Positions 27,033-35,054 of a stretch of DNA of 64,000 nt are shown here, piece by piece. The notes beneath the pieces are model-generated. The model was not told the origin of the DNA. It saw nothing but the letters and a program-made list of their open reading frames with translations, and made no database searches. A program made the translations under genes and the position numbers. The DNA is from an uncultured Ruminococcus sp. (lineage in GTDB: Bacteria > Bacillota > Clostridia > Oscillospirales > Acutalibacteraceae): the NCBI GenBank assembly GCA_902796225.1, contig CADBOO010000030.1:37485-101484 (forward strand). The letters run 5' to 3'. Every line of letters starts with the position of its first letter. The first letter of the stretch is position 1.

Positions 27033-28880
27033 ATGAAAGCAAAAAGATTACTGGCTCTTCTGCTTGCAGCAGCTCTGGTCGTCAGCCTTGTCGCTTGCGG
27101 CGGCAGCGACAAGAAAAAAGGCGATTCGGAAGAAGTCAACCTCGATGACACCAAGATCGAGGTCTGTATCGCATCCGAGCCCGACACCATCGATCCTGCG
27201 CTGAACAGTGCGGTTGACGGCGCGACCATGCTGGTCCACCTGTTCTCCGGTCTTGCGAAGTGGTCGCAGAACGACGACGGCAAGCTCGAGATCGTTGCTG
27301 ATGCAGCCGAAGAGCTGACAGAAGGCGTCAAGAACGACGACGGCACCGTTACCTACACCTACACCCTCCGCGATGGTCTGAAGTGGTCCGACGGCAAAGA
27401 CGTCTCTGCAAAAGATTTTGAGTTCGCATGGAAGCGCGCTGCTTCTCTGGAGCTCGCAGCCGACTACGGCTACATGTTCGAGGTTGTCGACGGCTATGAC
27501 AAGATCACCGAGGTCGACGCTGACGGCAAGGCTGTCAATCCCGACGCCGAGCTGAACGTCAAGGCTACCGACGACAAGACTCTGGTTGTCACACTGAAGA
27601 ACGACGTTCCTTACTGGAACGAGCTTCTTGCGTTCCCGGTTTACTTCCCGGTTCGTGAAGACGTTGTCAAGAACGACAAATGGGCTACCGATCCCTCTAC
27701 CTATGTCTGCAACGGCCTGTACAAGCTGGACAGCTGGGATCACGATTCTCTGATCACCCTCAAGTACAACCCCGACCATCCCGACGCTGACAAGGTCAAG
27801 ATGGGCACCATCGAATTCTATCTCTCCGACGACGCGAACAACCAGCTCACCAACTTCAAAAACGGCGACTGGAAACTGATCGACGACGTTCCCACCGACG
27901 AGATCGCTACCCTGAAGGAAGAGTATGCGGATCAGTTCCACAATGTCGGCCAGATCGGCACCTACTATGTATGCTGGAACATCAACGAGAACATCCTTCC
28001 CGAGGATTCCGAGCTTAAGGGCGCTGAGGCAGAAGCTGCGAAGAGCGAGATCCGTTCCGCGCTGTCTTTGATCCTCGACCGTAACTACATCGTCAACGAT
28101 ATCGCTCAGGGCGGCGAAGTTCCCGCTTCCTCCTTTGTCGCGATGGGTCTGACCGATGCAGACGGCTCCGAGTTCTATAAGAACACCGGTGTCAGCGAAG
28201 ACTATGTCGGTTACTTCGATACCTCTGCAGAGGCGTTCGAGGCAAACTTCCAGAAGGCTGTTGAGATCCTCAAGAAGTATTACAAGTATGACGAGAGCTC
28301 CAAGAAGTTCACCAATATGCCTTCTCTGACCTATCTGTACAACACCTCCGAAGCGCATCAGGCGATCGGTGAATACATCCAGGCTGCGTTCGACAGCGTC
28401 GGTATCACCATGAAGCTGGAGAACCAGGAGTGGAACACCTTCCTGCAGACCCGTAAGTCCGGCGACTTCTCGATCGCCCGTAACGGCTGGATCGCAGACT
28501 ACAACGATCCGATCTGCTTCCTCGATATGTGGACCTCCGGTTCCGGCAACAACGATATCCAGTTCGGTAAGGGCGACAACGCCAAGGTTAAGGCATACAG
28601 CCTCGATCTGACCGATCTCGGATTTGACACCAAGGTCGAGAACGGCACATGGGCTGAGACCTATGACGTTCTGATCTCCACAATCAAAGCCTGCACCGAT
28701 TCCGAGAAACGCTATAAGCTGATGCACAGAGCTGAGGATATGCTCATGTCCACAGGCTGTATCTGCCCGATCTACTACTACACCGATCTGTACATGCTGG
28801 ATTCCAGCGTCAGCGGCTTCTTCTCCAACCCGCTCGGCTACAAGTACTTCATGTACTGCTCCATCAGCGAGGGCGAGTAA
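27033..28880 (+). CDS. oppA: Oligopeptide-binding lipoprotein OppA/DppA (SBP family 5)
   Basis: 615-residue lipoprotein: signal peptide with lipobox LVAC (Cys22), then the family-5 solute-binding fold (SEPDTIDPALNSAVDGATML..., YTLRDGLKWSDGKDVSAKDFEFAWKR). The size fits a peptide-binding receptor. Placed last in the operon, 138 bp after oppF. The gap contains an imperfect GAGCA/TGCTC hairpin that could be a processing site giving separate oppA mRNA, useful because binding proteins are needed in excess. Ribosome site GAAAGGA. A strong terminator follows. Confidence 0.92.
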   Translation: MKAKRLLALLLAAALVVSLVACGGSDKKKGDSEEVNLDDTKIEVCIASEPDTIDPALNSAVDGATMLVHLFSGLAKWSQNDDGKLEIVADAAEELTEGVKNDDGTVTYTYTLRDGLKWSDGKDVSAKDFEFAWKRAASLELAADYGYMFEVVDGYDKITEVDADGKAVNPDAELNVKATDDKTLVVTLKNDVPYWNELLAFPVYFPVREDVVKNDKWATDPSTYVCNGLYKLDSWDHDSLITLKYNPDHPDADKVKMGTIEFYLSDDANNQLTNFKNGDWKLIDDVPTDEIATLKEEYADQFHNVGQIGTYYVCWNINENILPEDSELKGAEAEAAKSEIRSALSLILDRNYIVNDIAQGGEVPASSFVAMGLTDADGSEFYKNTGVSEDYVGYFDTSAEAFEANFQKAVEILKKYYKYDESSKKFTNMPSLTYLYNTSEAHQAIGEYIQAAFDSVGITMKLENQEWNTFLQTRKSGDFSIARNGWIADYNDPICFLDMWTSGSGNNDIQFGKGDNAKVKAYSLDLTDLGFDTKVENGTWAETYDVLISTIKACTDSEKRYKLMHRAEDMLMSTGCICPIYYYTDLYMLDSSVSGFFSNPLGYKYFMYCSISEGE

Positions 28881-28940
28881 TCACCTTTCTGATCCGGTAA
28901 AACAATAACAGCAACAGGGCTGTCACACGATGCAGTTCCG

Positions 28941-28988
28941 ACCCCCGAAAGTTAGACCGACGTCCGGCTTTCGGGGGTGTTTTGTTTT
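28941..28988 (+). terminator. Terminator of the opp operon
   Basis: An 11-bp stem (28941-28951 with 28968-28978) followed by GTTTTGTTTT. Its left arm and the start of its loop resemble the terminator at 32955. A second, T-less hairpin (29050-29080) follows. The rest of 28989-29118 holds nothing else. Confidence 0.9.
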
Positions 28989-29118
28989 ATAAGCACGAAA
29001 CATCTTGACGGGTTTCAGATAAACGAGGACGCTGTTAAGGGTGATTTCGGCGGCTGTTGCATCCATCCTGCGACAGCCGCTTCACTTTGGCGTTCTGTAA
29101 ATCTTTTTTTCAACGGGG

Positions 29119-29147
29119 TAGAAAACTACGGCGAAATGTGATATGAT
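29119..29147 (+). promoter_or_regulatory. Probable promoter of iorAB-paaK
   Basis: Extended -10 TGATATGAT (TATGAT at 29142-29147) with a poor -35 (TAGAAA) 17 bp upstream. It is 100 bp before iorA. Confidence 0.5.
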
Positions 29148-29246
29148 AGTAAAGTTGAAAAGTCAGTGCGCAGCCGAGCGCATCTGAAAGTATGCTGTAA
29201 AGCAGAATGACAACGTGCGGCGACCGCCGCACAAGAGGATGATGAA

Positions 29247-31043
29247 ATGAGTAAACAATATGTAATGGGTAACGGCGCAATCGCTTTGGGCGCATTGAAG
29301 GCGGGCGTCAATCTGGTTGCTGGCTACCCGGGCACGCCGTCCTCGGAGATTATCGAAACGGTTGCCAAATACCCGCACGAGGGGACCTATGTGGAATGGT
29401 CCGTCAATGAAAAAGCAGCGATGGAGGTCGCGGCAGCCGCGGCATACTGCGGCGCAAGAGCGATGGTGACGATGAAACAGGTCGGTCTGAACGTCGCGTC
29501 GGATCCGCTGATGAGCCTTGCTTATGTCGGCGTAAAGGGCGGCATGGTCGTTGTGTCGGCCGACGATCCCGGTCCCATCTCGTCGCAGACCGAACAGGAC
29601 ACCAGACGCTTTGCCGAATTCGCGCGCATCCCCGTATTCGATCCCTCTTCGCCGGAAGAGGCTTTTGATATGGTACAGGAGGCTTTCGTCTGCTCCGAAA
29701 AATACAAGACGCCTGTGATCCTGCGCCCCACCACCAGGGTCGATCACGCCTATGCCTCCATCGACGCGCCGGATACGTTCAAAGCAAAGGAATACGAGGG
29801 CTTTGTCAAGGACTCTAAAAAGTGGGTCATCTTTCCGCGGCTGTCATATCTGAACCACGCGATGATAGAAAAAAGGAATGTTGAGATCGGCGAGGAGTTT
29901 TCGTCCTGCCGCTTCAACACGGTATCGGGCGATTCAAATAAGGCGGTCATCGCGACGGGCGTCAGCTATGCGTATGCGGCGGAGTATCTGAAGGATCACC
30001 CGGAGATCCGACTGATCAAGGTGGGAACGCCTCATCCTCTGCCGGAGCGTTTTCTGCTGAAAGCGCTCGAGGGCGTGAGCGAGGCGCTGTGCTTTGAAGA
30101 ACTCAGCCCGTATATCGAGGAAAGCCTGTTGAAGCTGATCGGCAAGCATCATCTGGAACTCGATGTCCGCGGCAAGCTGACCGGCGACGTGCCGCCGAGC
30201 GGCGAGAATGACGCCGACAGCGCAAGACGGATCATCAGCCGCTTTTTGGGCATGGAATTTGACGAAACCGGCGCCGATCACGCCGGCGCGCCGCAGCCTC
30301 CGATGAGACCGCCGGTGCTGTGCGCCGGATGTCCCCACCGCGCGTCCTTCTATGCGGTCAAGCGGGCGATGAAAGGCAAAAAAGCCGTTTTTTGCGGCGA
30401 TATCGGCTGTTACACGCTGGGCAACGCCATGCCGCTGGATATGGTCGACACCTGCCTTTGCATGGGCGCAGGCGTCACGATGGCGCAGGGCTTTGATCAT
30501 ATGGATCCCGACGCGGTATCCTTTGCGTTTGTCGGTGATTCGACGTTCTTTGCGTCCGGGATCACCGGCGTCGTCAACGCCGTGTACAACGCCGCCGACA
30601 TGATCCTGTGTGTGCTGGATAATTCCACCACCGCGATGACCGGTCACCAGCCGCACCCCGGAACCGGCAGAAATCTGATGGCGACGCCGGTAGAGAAGGT
30701 CAGCATCGAAAAGATCCTGCTTGCTGTCGGCGTGGAAAAAGTCGTCACGGTCGATCCGCTGGACCTCGACGCGGCGATCGCGGCGGTCAAAGAGTGCGCT
30801 GCGCTCAAGGGCGTCAAGGCGATCATCTTCAAATCGCCCTGCGTCGCGATCACAAAGCCGGATAAAAAGCTGCGCGTCGACAGCGAAACGTGTATCGGCT
30901 GTCTGAGATGTATCAAAGAGATCGGCTGTCCGGCGCTCTCGGTCACCGACGGAAAAGCCGTCATCGACGAGAACCTTTGCACCGGCTGCGGACTGTGCGC
31001 AAAGCTGTGTCCCGTCAATGCGATAGGAGGTGCCGAAGGATGA
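29247..31043 (+). CDS. iorA: Indolepyruvate:ferredoxin oxidoreductase, alpha subunit
   Basis: 598 residues. Oxidises aryl-pyruvates from Trp, Phe and Tyr transamination to aryl-acetyl-CoA, reducing ferredoxin and using thiamine diphosphate. Domain order: pyrimidine-binding domain (AGYPGTPSSEIIE), transketolase-like domain, ThDP-binding domain with GDIGCYTLG and GDSTFFASGITG...NAVYNAADMILCVLDN, then two [4Fe-4S] sites (CIGCLRCIKEIGC and CTGCGLCAKLCP). Full family length. Its stop overlaps the iorB start (ATGA). Confidence 0.95.
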   Translation: MSKQYVMGNGAIALGALKAGVNLVAGYPGTPSSEIIETVAKYPHEGTYVEWSVNEKAAMEVAAAAAYCGARAMVTMKQVGLNVASDPLMSLAYVGVKGGMVVVSADDPGPISSQTEQDTRRFAEFARIPVFDPSSPEEAFDMVQEAFVCSEKYKTPVILRPTTRVDHAYASIDAPDTFKAKEYEGFVKDSKKWVIFPRLSYLNHAMIEKRNVEIGEEFSSCRFNTVSGDSNKAVIATGVSYAYAAEYLKDHPEIRLIKVGTPHPLPERFLLKALEGVSEALCFEELSPYIEESLLKLIGKHHLELDVRGKLTGDVPPSGENDADSARRIISRFLGMEFDETGADHAGAPQPPMRPPVLCAGCPHRASFYAVKRAMKGKKAVFCGDIGCYTLGNAMPLDMVDTCLCMGAGVTMAQGFDHMDPDAVSFAFVGDSTFFASGITGVVNAVYNAADMILCVLDNSTTAMTGHQPHPGTGRNLMATPVEKVSIEKILLAVGVEKVVTVDPLDLDAAIAAVKECAALKGVKAIIFKSPCVAITKPDKKLRVDSETCIGCLRCIKEIGCPALSVTDGKAVIDENLCTGCGLCAKLCPVNAIGGAEG

Positions 31044-31636
31044 AAAAGGATATTATGATATGCGGCGTCGGCGGTCAGGGAACCGTCCTCGCCTCTAAAA
31101 TCATCGCGGCGTCTGCGATGGATGAAGGCAGCGCGGTACATTCCGCCGAGACCATCGGTATGGCGCAACGCGGCGGTTCCGTCACCAGCCATGTACGGAT
31201 AGGGGAGGGTGCGTATTCGCCGCTGATCCCCGTCGGCGGGGCGGATCTGCTGATCGCCTTCGAGCCGAGCGAAGCGGTACGCAATCTGCGCTACCTCAAA
31301 AAAGACGGCTTCGTGATCGTGAACCGCGTTCCGGTCAAGCCGACGACCCTCGGCAGCTCTGAAGGATATGACGGAAAAGAGGAGATCGCTTTTCTGCAGT
31401 CAAAATGCGATTGCCTTGTCGTCGATTCCGACGCGCTGTGCGCGCCGTTCGGATCGTCAAAATTCTTCAACGTCGCCGTTATCGGCGCGGCGGCAGGCAC
31501 GGGGAAGCTCGGCATCGGCGCGGATACGATCCGCAACACGATCGTCAGGATCGTCCCCGAACGTTTTCAGGAAAAGAATCTGGCGGCTTTCGACGCCGGC
31601 AGTAAGATAGGAGTAAACCAATATGCAAATCAGTGA
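31040..31636 (+). CDS. iorB: Indolepyruvate:ferredoxin oxidoreductase, beta subunit
   Basis: 198 residues. ATG 31040 overlaps the iorA stop by 4 bp and is preceded by AGGAGG/GAAGGA. The N-terminal ICGVGGQGTVLASKII motif is the gamma-type domain of 2-oxoacid oxidoreductases, followed by AETIGMAQRGGSVTSHVRIG. Forms the heterodimer with IorA. Overlaps paaK by 14 bp, so the three genes are one translationally coupled unit. Confidence 0.95.
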   Translation: MKKDIMICGVGGQGTVLASKIIAASAMDEGSAVHSAETIGMAQRGGSVTSHVRIGEGAYSPLIPVGGADLLIAFEPSEAVRNLRYLKKDGFVIVNRVPVKPTTLGSSEGYDGKEEIAFLQSKCDCLVVDSDALCAPFGSSKFFNVAVIGAAAGTGKLGIGADTIRNTIVRIVPERFQEKNLAAFDAGSKIGVNQYANQ

Positions 31637-32864
31637 AAAGCAATTAGCGCTCGTCAATGATCGTCTGCAGGCGATCCTCAAATCAGACAATTATTTTGCG
31701 AAGATTTACCGGGAGTCAGGGATCACCGAGATCAAGACCCCCGAGGATTTCCAAAAGCTTCCCTTTATCGATAAAGCGGAGCTTCGCAACGCGTATCCTC
31801 TCGGCATCCAGGCGGCGCCGGACAGCGAGATCGTCCGCATCCATTCCTCGTCGGGCACGACCGGCAAGCCGGTCATCATCCCTTATACCGCAAAGGACGT
31901 CGACGACTGGGCGACGATGTTCGCGCGCTGTTACGAGACCGCGGGGATCACCAAGGACGACCGCATCCAGATCACGCCCGGCTACGGCTTGTGGACTGCG
32001 GGCATCGGTTTTCAGGCGGGTTGCGAAAAGCTCGGCGCTATGGCAATCCCGATGGGTCCCGGCAATACCGAAAAGCAGCTCCAGATGATGCAGGATCTCG
32101 GCGCCACCGTTATCTGCGCCACCTCCAGCTATGCGCTCCTGCTGGCGGAGGAGATCAATAAGCGCGGGATCAAGGATAAGATCTGCCTGAAAAAAGGCGT
32201 CATCGGCTCCGAGAGATGGAGCGATAAAAAACGCGAGTATATCGCGAACGAGCTGGGGATCGAGCTGTACGATATCTACGGCCTCACTGAGATATACGGC
32301 CCCGGCATCGGCGTGAACTGCAGCCTTCAGACCGGAATGCACATCTGGGATGACTATCTCTATACCGAGATCATCGATCCCGTGACCGGAGAAAATGTTC
32401 CCGACGGCGAAGAGGGCGAGATCGTCATCACCACCCTTGTCAAAGAGGGCGCGCCGCTGCTCCGATTCCGCACCCATGATCTGTCGCGCATCATCCCCGG
32501 TGAATGCCCCTGCGGCAGCCGTTATCCCAGATTGGATACGATCAGGGGCAGAAGCGACGATATGTTCAAGGTCCACGGCGTCAATATGTTCCCCAGCCAG
32601 GTCGAGGAATTGCTCGGCACGGTCGACGGCGTATCGAGCGAGTACAAGATCGATATCGCTCACGATGAGGAGAAGAACCGCGATATCATCCTGCTGACGG
32701 TCGAAGCGGAAGGCCGCGTCAACTTTGACAAGACAGGCGAGATCATCCGCAGCCTCTTTAAATCCAAGATGAGCGTGACCCCCAAGGTCGTCGTCGTATC
32801 CGTCGGCACCCTGCCGCGTTCCGAGAAAAAAACCAAGAGAGTCTTTGACCACAGAGAAGATTGA
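31623..32864 (+). CDS. paaK: Phenylacetate-CoA ligase family enzyme
   Basis: 413-residue ANL-family adenylate-forming enzyme: phosphate-binding loop HSSSGTTGKPVIIPY, adenine-site YDIYGLTEIYGPGIG, and the C-terminal PaaK domain (hinge RGRSDDMFKVHGVNMFPSQVEE). Lengths and motifs match PaaK. Together with IorAB it interconverts aryl-acetyl-CoA and aryl-acetate: running in reverse it would conserve energy as ATP during aromatic amino-acid fermentation, running forward it supports aryl-pyruvate synthesis. The direction cannot be told. Confidence 0.9.
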   Translation: MQISEKQLALVNDRLQAILKSDNYFAKIYRESGITEIKTPEDFQKLPFIDKAELRNAYPLGIQAAPDSEIVRIHSSSGTTGKPVIIPYTAKDVDDWATMFARCYETAGITKDDRIQITPGYGLWTAGIGFQAGCEKLGAMAIPMGPGNTEKQLQMMQDLGATVICATSSYALLLAEEINKRGIKDKICLKKGVIGSERWSDKKREYIANELGIELYDIYGLTEIYGPGIGVNCSLQTGMHIWDDYLYTEIIDPVTGENVPDGEEGEIVITTLVKEGAPLLRFRTHDLSRIIPGECPCGSRYPRLDTIRGRSDDMFKVHGVNMFPSQVEELLGTVDGVSSEYKIDIAHDEEKNRDIILLTVEAEGRVNFDKTGEIIRSLFKSKMSVTPKVVVVSVGTLPRSEKKTKRVFDHRED

Positions 32865-32954
32865 GCATGAAGCCCCTCTGAGGCATGATCGATGCACCCG
32901 GATCACGCGCTTGCGATCCATGCTTCTCAAATCATCTCCGTTTGAAATGAAACG

Positions 32955-32999
32955 ACCCCCGAAAGTCAGACCGAAATCTGACGATCGGGGGTATTTTTT
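32955..32999 (+). terminator. Terminator of iorAB-paaK
   Basis: An 8-bp outer stem (32955-32962 with 32985-32992) plus a 6-bp inner stem (32965-32970 with 32977-32982), followed by six T. The CGACCCCCGAAAG left arm is the same as in the opp terminator. Confidence 0.9.
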
Positions 33000-33075
33000 G
33001 AGATCATACAGCGATGGATTCGAGCTATTTGCAACAGAATTGTATGATACTTCTGCAGAATCGATTGTCAAATGA

Positions 33076-33223
33076 ATACAGGCTGCAATTCTGAGAATCA
33101 CAGCCTGTATAACTTAAGGGCAGTCGGAGTGTGCAATAAGAGCAACTGCATGAGAGTTATTATTCATGTCGAAATAGATAGGCCGGGAAAGGAAACTAAA
33201 CCTATTCGGTATTCTGACTGCCC
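33076..33223. other. Two unexplained inverted-repeat structures between paaK and amtB
   Basis: A 10-bp hairpin (33076-33085 with 33101-33110) is followed by a 106-bp element bounded by GGGCAGTC (33118-33125) and GACTGCCC (33216-33223), with an internal ATAGG/CCTAT stem. It could be a small structured RNA, a miniature inverted-repeat element, or an elaborate convergent terminator region. There is no T run, tRNA T-loop or target-site duplication that would decide. Confidence 0.4.
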
Positions 33224-33233
33224 GAAAGTCCGG

Positions 33234-34952
33234 TTATTCATCACCCTGCAGGGCGTCGTAGCCTTCTTCGCCGGTGCGGATCTTGACGACGTTCTCGACG
33301 TCATAGACAAAGATCTTGCCGTCGCCGATATGTCCGGTATACAGCGCCTTCTTCGCGGTCTCGATCACGTCGCGGACGGGGATCGCCGAGACGACCATCT
33401 CGACCTGGATCTTAGGCAGCAGGTTCGTTTCCATCGGAACGCCTCTGTAATACTCGGGCTTGCCCTTCTGAGAACCGTAGCCCATAACGTGAGTGACGGT
33501 CATGCCGGTGATGCCCAGCTTTGCCATCGCTCTCTTGAGCTTTTCAAACTTCGCTTCCTTGCAGATGATTTCGACCTTGGTGAATTTGGCGTCGCCGTCG
33601 AAGGACGGTACCGCCTTGACCTCGACAGCTTCGGCAACGGGAGTGCTGCCGGTGACGACAGTGACGTCCTCGCCGTAGGTCGAATAGTCCTCATGCGCTG
33701 ACATAAAGCCCGCATAAGCGGAGGGCAGACCGTGTTCGGTGATATCCAGACCCATGATCTCTTCCTCTGCGGACGCGCGCAGACCGATGGTCTTTTTGAT
33801 GATGACAAAGGTGATGATCATCATGATCGTCGCGTAAATTGCAACAGAGCCAAAGCCTAAGAACTGTAAGCCGAGCTGTTTGAAGTCGCCGGTGTAGAAC
33901 AGACCGGACAGTCCTGCGGGAGCGTCGGGGTTTGCCAGCAGACCGACTGCGATCGTACCCCAGATACCGTTTGCCATATGGACGCCGACCGCGCCGACGG
34001 GATCGTCGACATGCAGCTTCATATCGAGGACTTCGACCACGACCACTACGAGGATACCGGAAACGATACCGACAACGGTCGAACCGATGGCGTCGAGCGC
34101 ATCACAGCCTGCGGTGATACCGACCAGACCTGCCAGCGAAGCGTTCAGACACATCGAAACATCGGGCTTGCCGTTTTTGACCCATGTGAAGATCATCGTG
34201 GTGCAGGTCGCGACTGCGGGAGCGATCGTGGTGGTCAGGAAGATAGAAGCAAGTTCACTGGGAGTGGTTGCGGCAGCGCCGTTGAAGCCGTACCAGCCCA
34301 GCCACAGGATGAATACGCCCAGAGCGCCGATGACGATGTTGTGGCCGGGGAAGGCGTTGACCTTGACGACCTTACCGTTTTCGTCGCGCTCATATTTGCC
34401 GAGACGCGGGCCTAAGACAGCCGCGCCGATCAGCGCTGCGATACCGCCGACCATGTGGATCGCGCAGGAACCGGCGTAATCGTGGAAGCCGAGCTGACTC
34501 AGCCAGCCGCCGCCCCAGATCCAATGCGCTTCGATGGGGTAGATGAACAGCGAGATCACGCCGGAATAGATGCAGTAAGCGGAGAACTTTGTCCGTTCTG
34601 CCATCGCGCCGGAAACGATCGTCGCGGTCGTCGCGCAGAAAACGAGGTTGAATACGAATGTCGAAGCGGCTGTGAAATCGCCGTTTGCGGGACTTGCGAT
34701 AAACTCTTTGAAGTGAGCGAACAGATCCATATTCGGGATACCGATCAGTCCGAACAGGGTATCTTCGCCCATCATGATGGTGTATCCGAGCAGTGCGAAC
34801 ACTACCGTGCCGATACAGAAGTCCATCAGGTTCTTCATGATAATGTTGCCGGCGTTCTTCGCACGGGTAAAGCCTGCCTCTACCATCGCGAAGCCAGCCT
34901 GCATCCAGAATACCAATGCGGCTCCGATCAAAAACCAAAATTCTACTGTCAT
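33234..34952 (-). CDS. amtB: Ammonium channel fused to a PII signalling protein
   Basis: 572 residues. Positions 1-~395 are an Amt/AmtB channel with eleven membrane helices and the conserved pore histidines (CAIHMVGG and GVHMANG). After a linker of ~65 residues, positions ~460-572 are a complete PII domain: KVEIICKEAKFEKLKRAM, a T-loop KGKPEYYRG that keeps the tyrosine uridylylated in enteric PII, and the GDGKIFVYDVENVVKIRTGEEG signature. In most bacteria AmtB and GlnK are separate, adjacent genes and GlnK plugs the channel when nitrogen is plentiful. Here the plug is covalently attached. The leader carries an intrinsic terminator (see 34968-35051). Ribosome site GGAAGG. Confidence 0.95.
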   Translation of the reverse strand: MTVEFWFLIGAALVFWMQAGFAMVEAGFTRAKNAGNIIMKNLMDFCIGTVVFALLGYTIMMGEDTLFGLIGIPNMDLFAHFKEFIASPANGDFTAASTFVFNLVFCATTATIVSGAMAERTKFSAYCIYSGVISLFIYPIEAHWIWGGGWLSQLGFHDYAGSCAIHMVGGIAALIGAAVLGPRLGKYERDENGKVVKVNAFPGHNIVIGALGVFILWLGWYGFNGAAATTPSELASIFLTTTIAPAVATCTTMIFTWVKNGKPDVSMCLNASLAGLVGITAGCDALDAIGSTVVGIVSGILVVVVVEVLDMKLHVDDPVGAVGVHMANGIWGTIAVGLLANPDAPAGLSGLFYTGDFKQLGLQFLGFGSVAIYATIMMIITFVIIKKTIGLRASAEEEIMGLDITEHGLPSAYAGFMSAHEDYSTYGEDVTVVTGSTPVAEAVEVKAVPSFDGDAKFTKVEIICKEAKFEKLKRAMAKLGITGMTVTHVMGYGSQKGKPEYYRGVPMETNLLPKIQVEMVVSAIPVRDVIETAKKALYTGHIGDGKIFVYDVENVVKIRTGEEGYDALQGDE

Positions 34953-34967
34953 AAGATCACCTTCCTA

Positions 34968-35051
34968 TAAAAAAATAAGCGTACCCCGAAAGAATCAGAG
35001 TACGCCTTTGTACAGAGAGTTATACTACAGGACAATGCCTGTGAAAAACAA
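34968..35051 (-). promoter_or_regulatory. amtB promoter and leader attenuator
   Basis: Minus strand: a -10 (TAGTAT or TATAAC, 35027-35019) with a TTGTTT or TTTTCA -35, then A-A-A-G-G-C-G-T and at once an 11-bp stem (35005-34995 with 34989-34979), TTA and seven T. The ribosome site GGAAGG follows directly. A terminator between promoter and start codon implies regulated read-through. The design is shared with the leaders of glnIII and the glutamate synthase operon. Confidence 0.7.
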
Positions 35052-35054
35052 TGT

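Noticed and set aside
27048-28727. 559-codon minus-strand frame opposite oppA
   Set aside because: Antisense shadow of a high-confidence gene; composition is typical of third-position bias and no motif is present.
33118-33223. tRNA (selenocysteine-like) gene
   Set aside because: An 8-bp acceptor-like stem exists, but there is no T-loop GTTCRANNC, no anticodon arm and no CCA.
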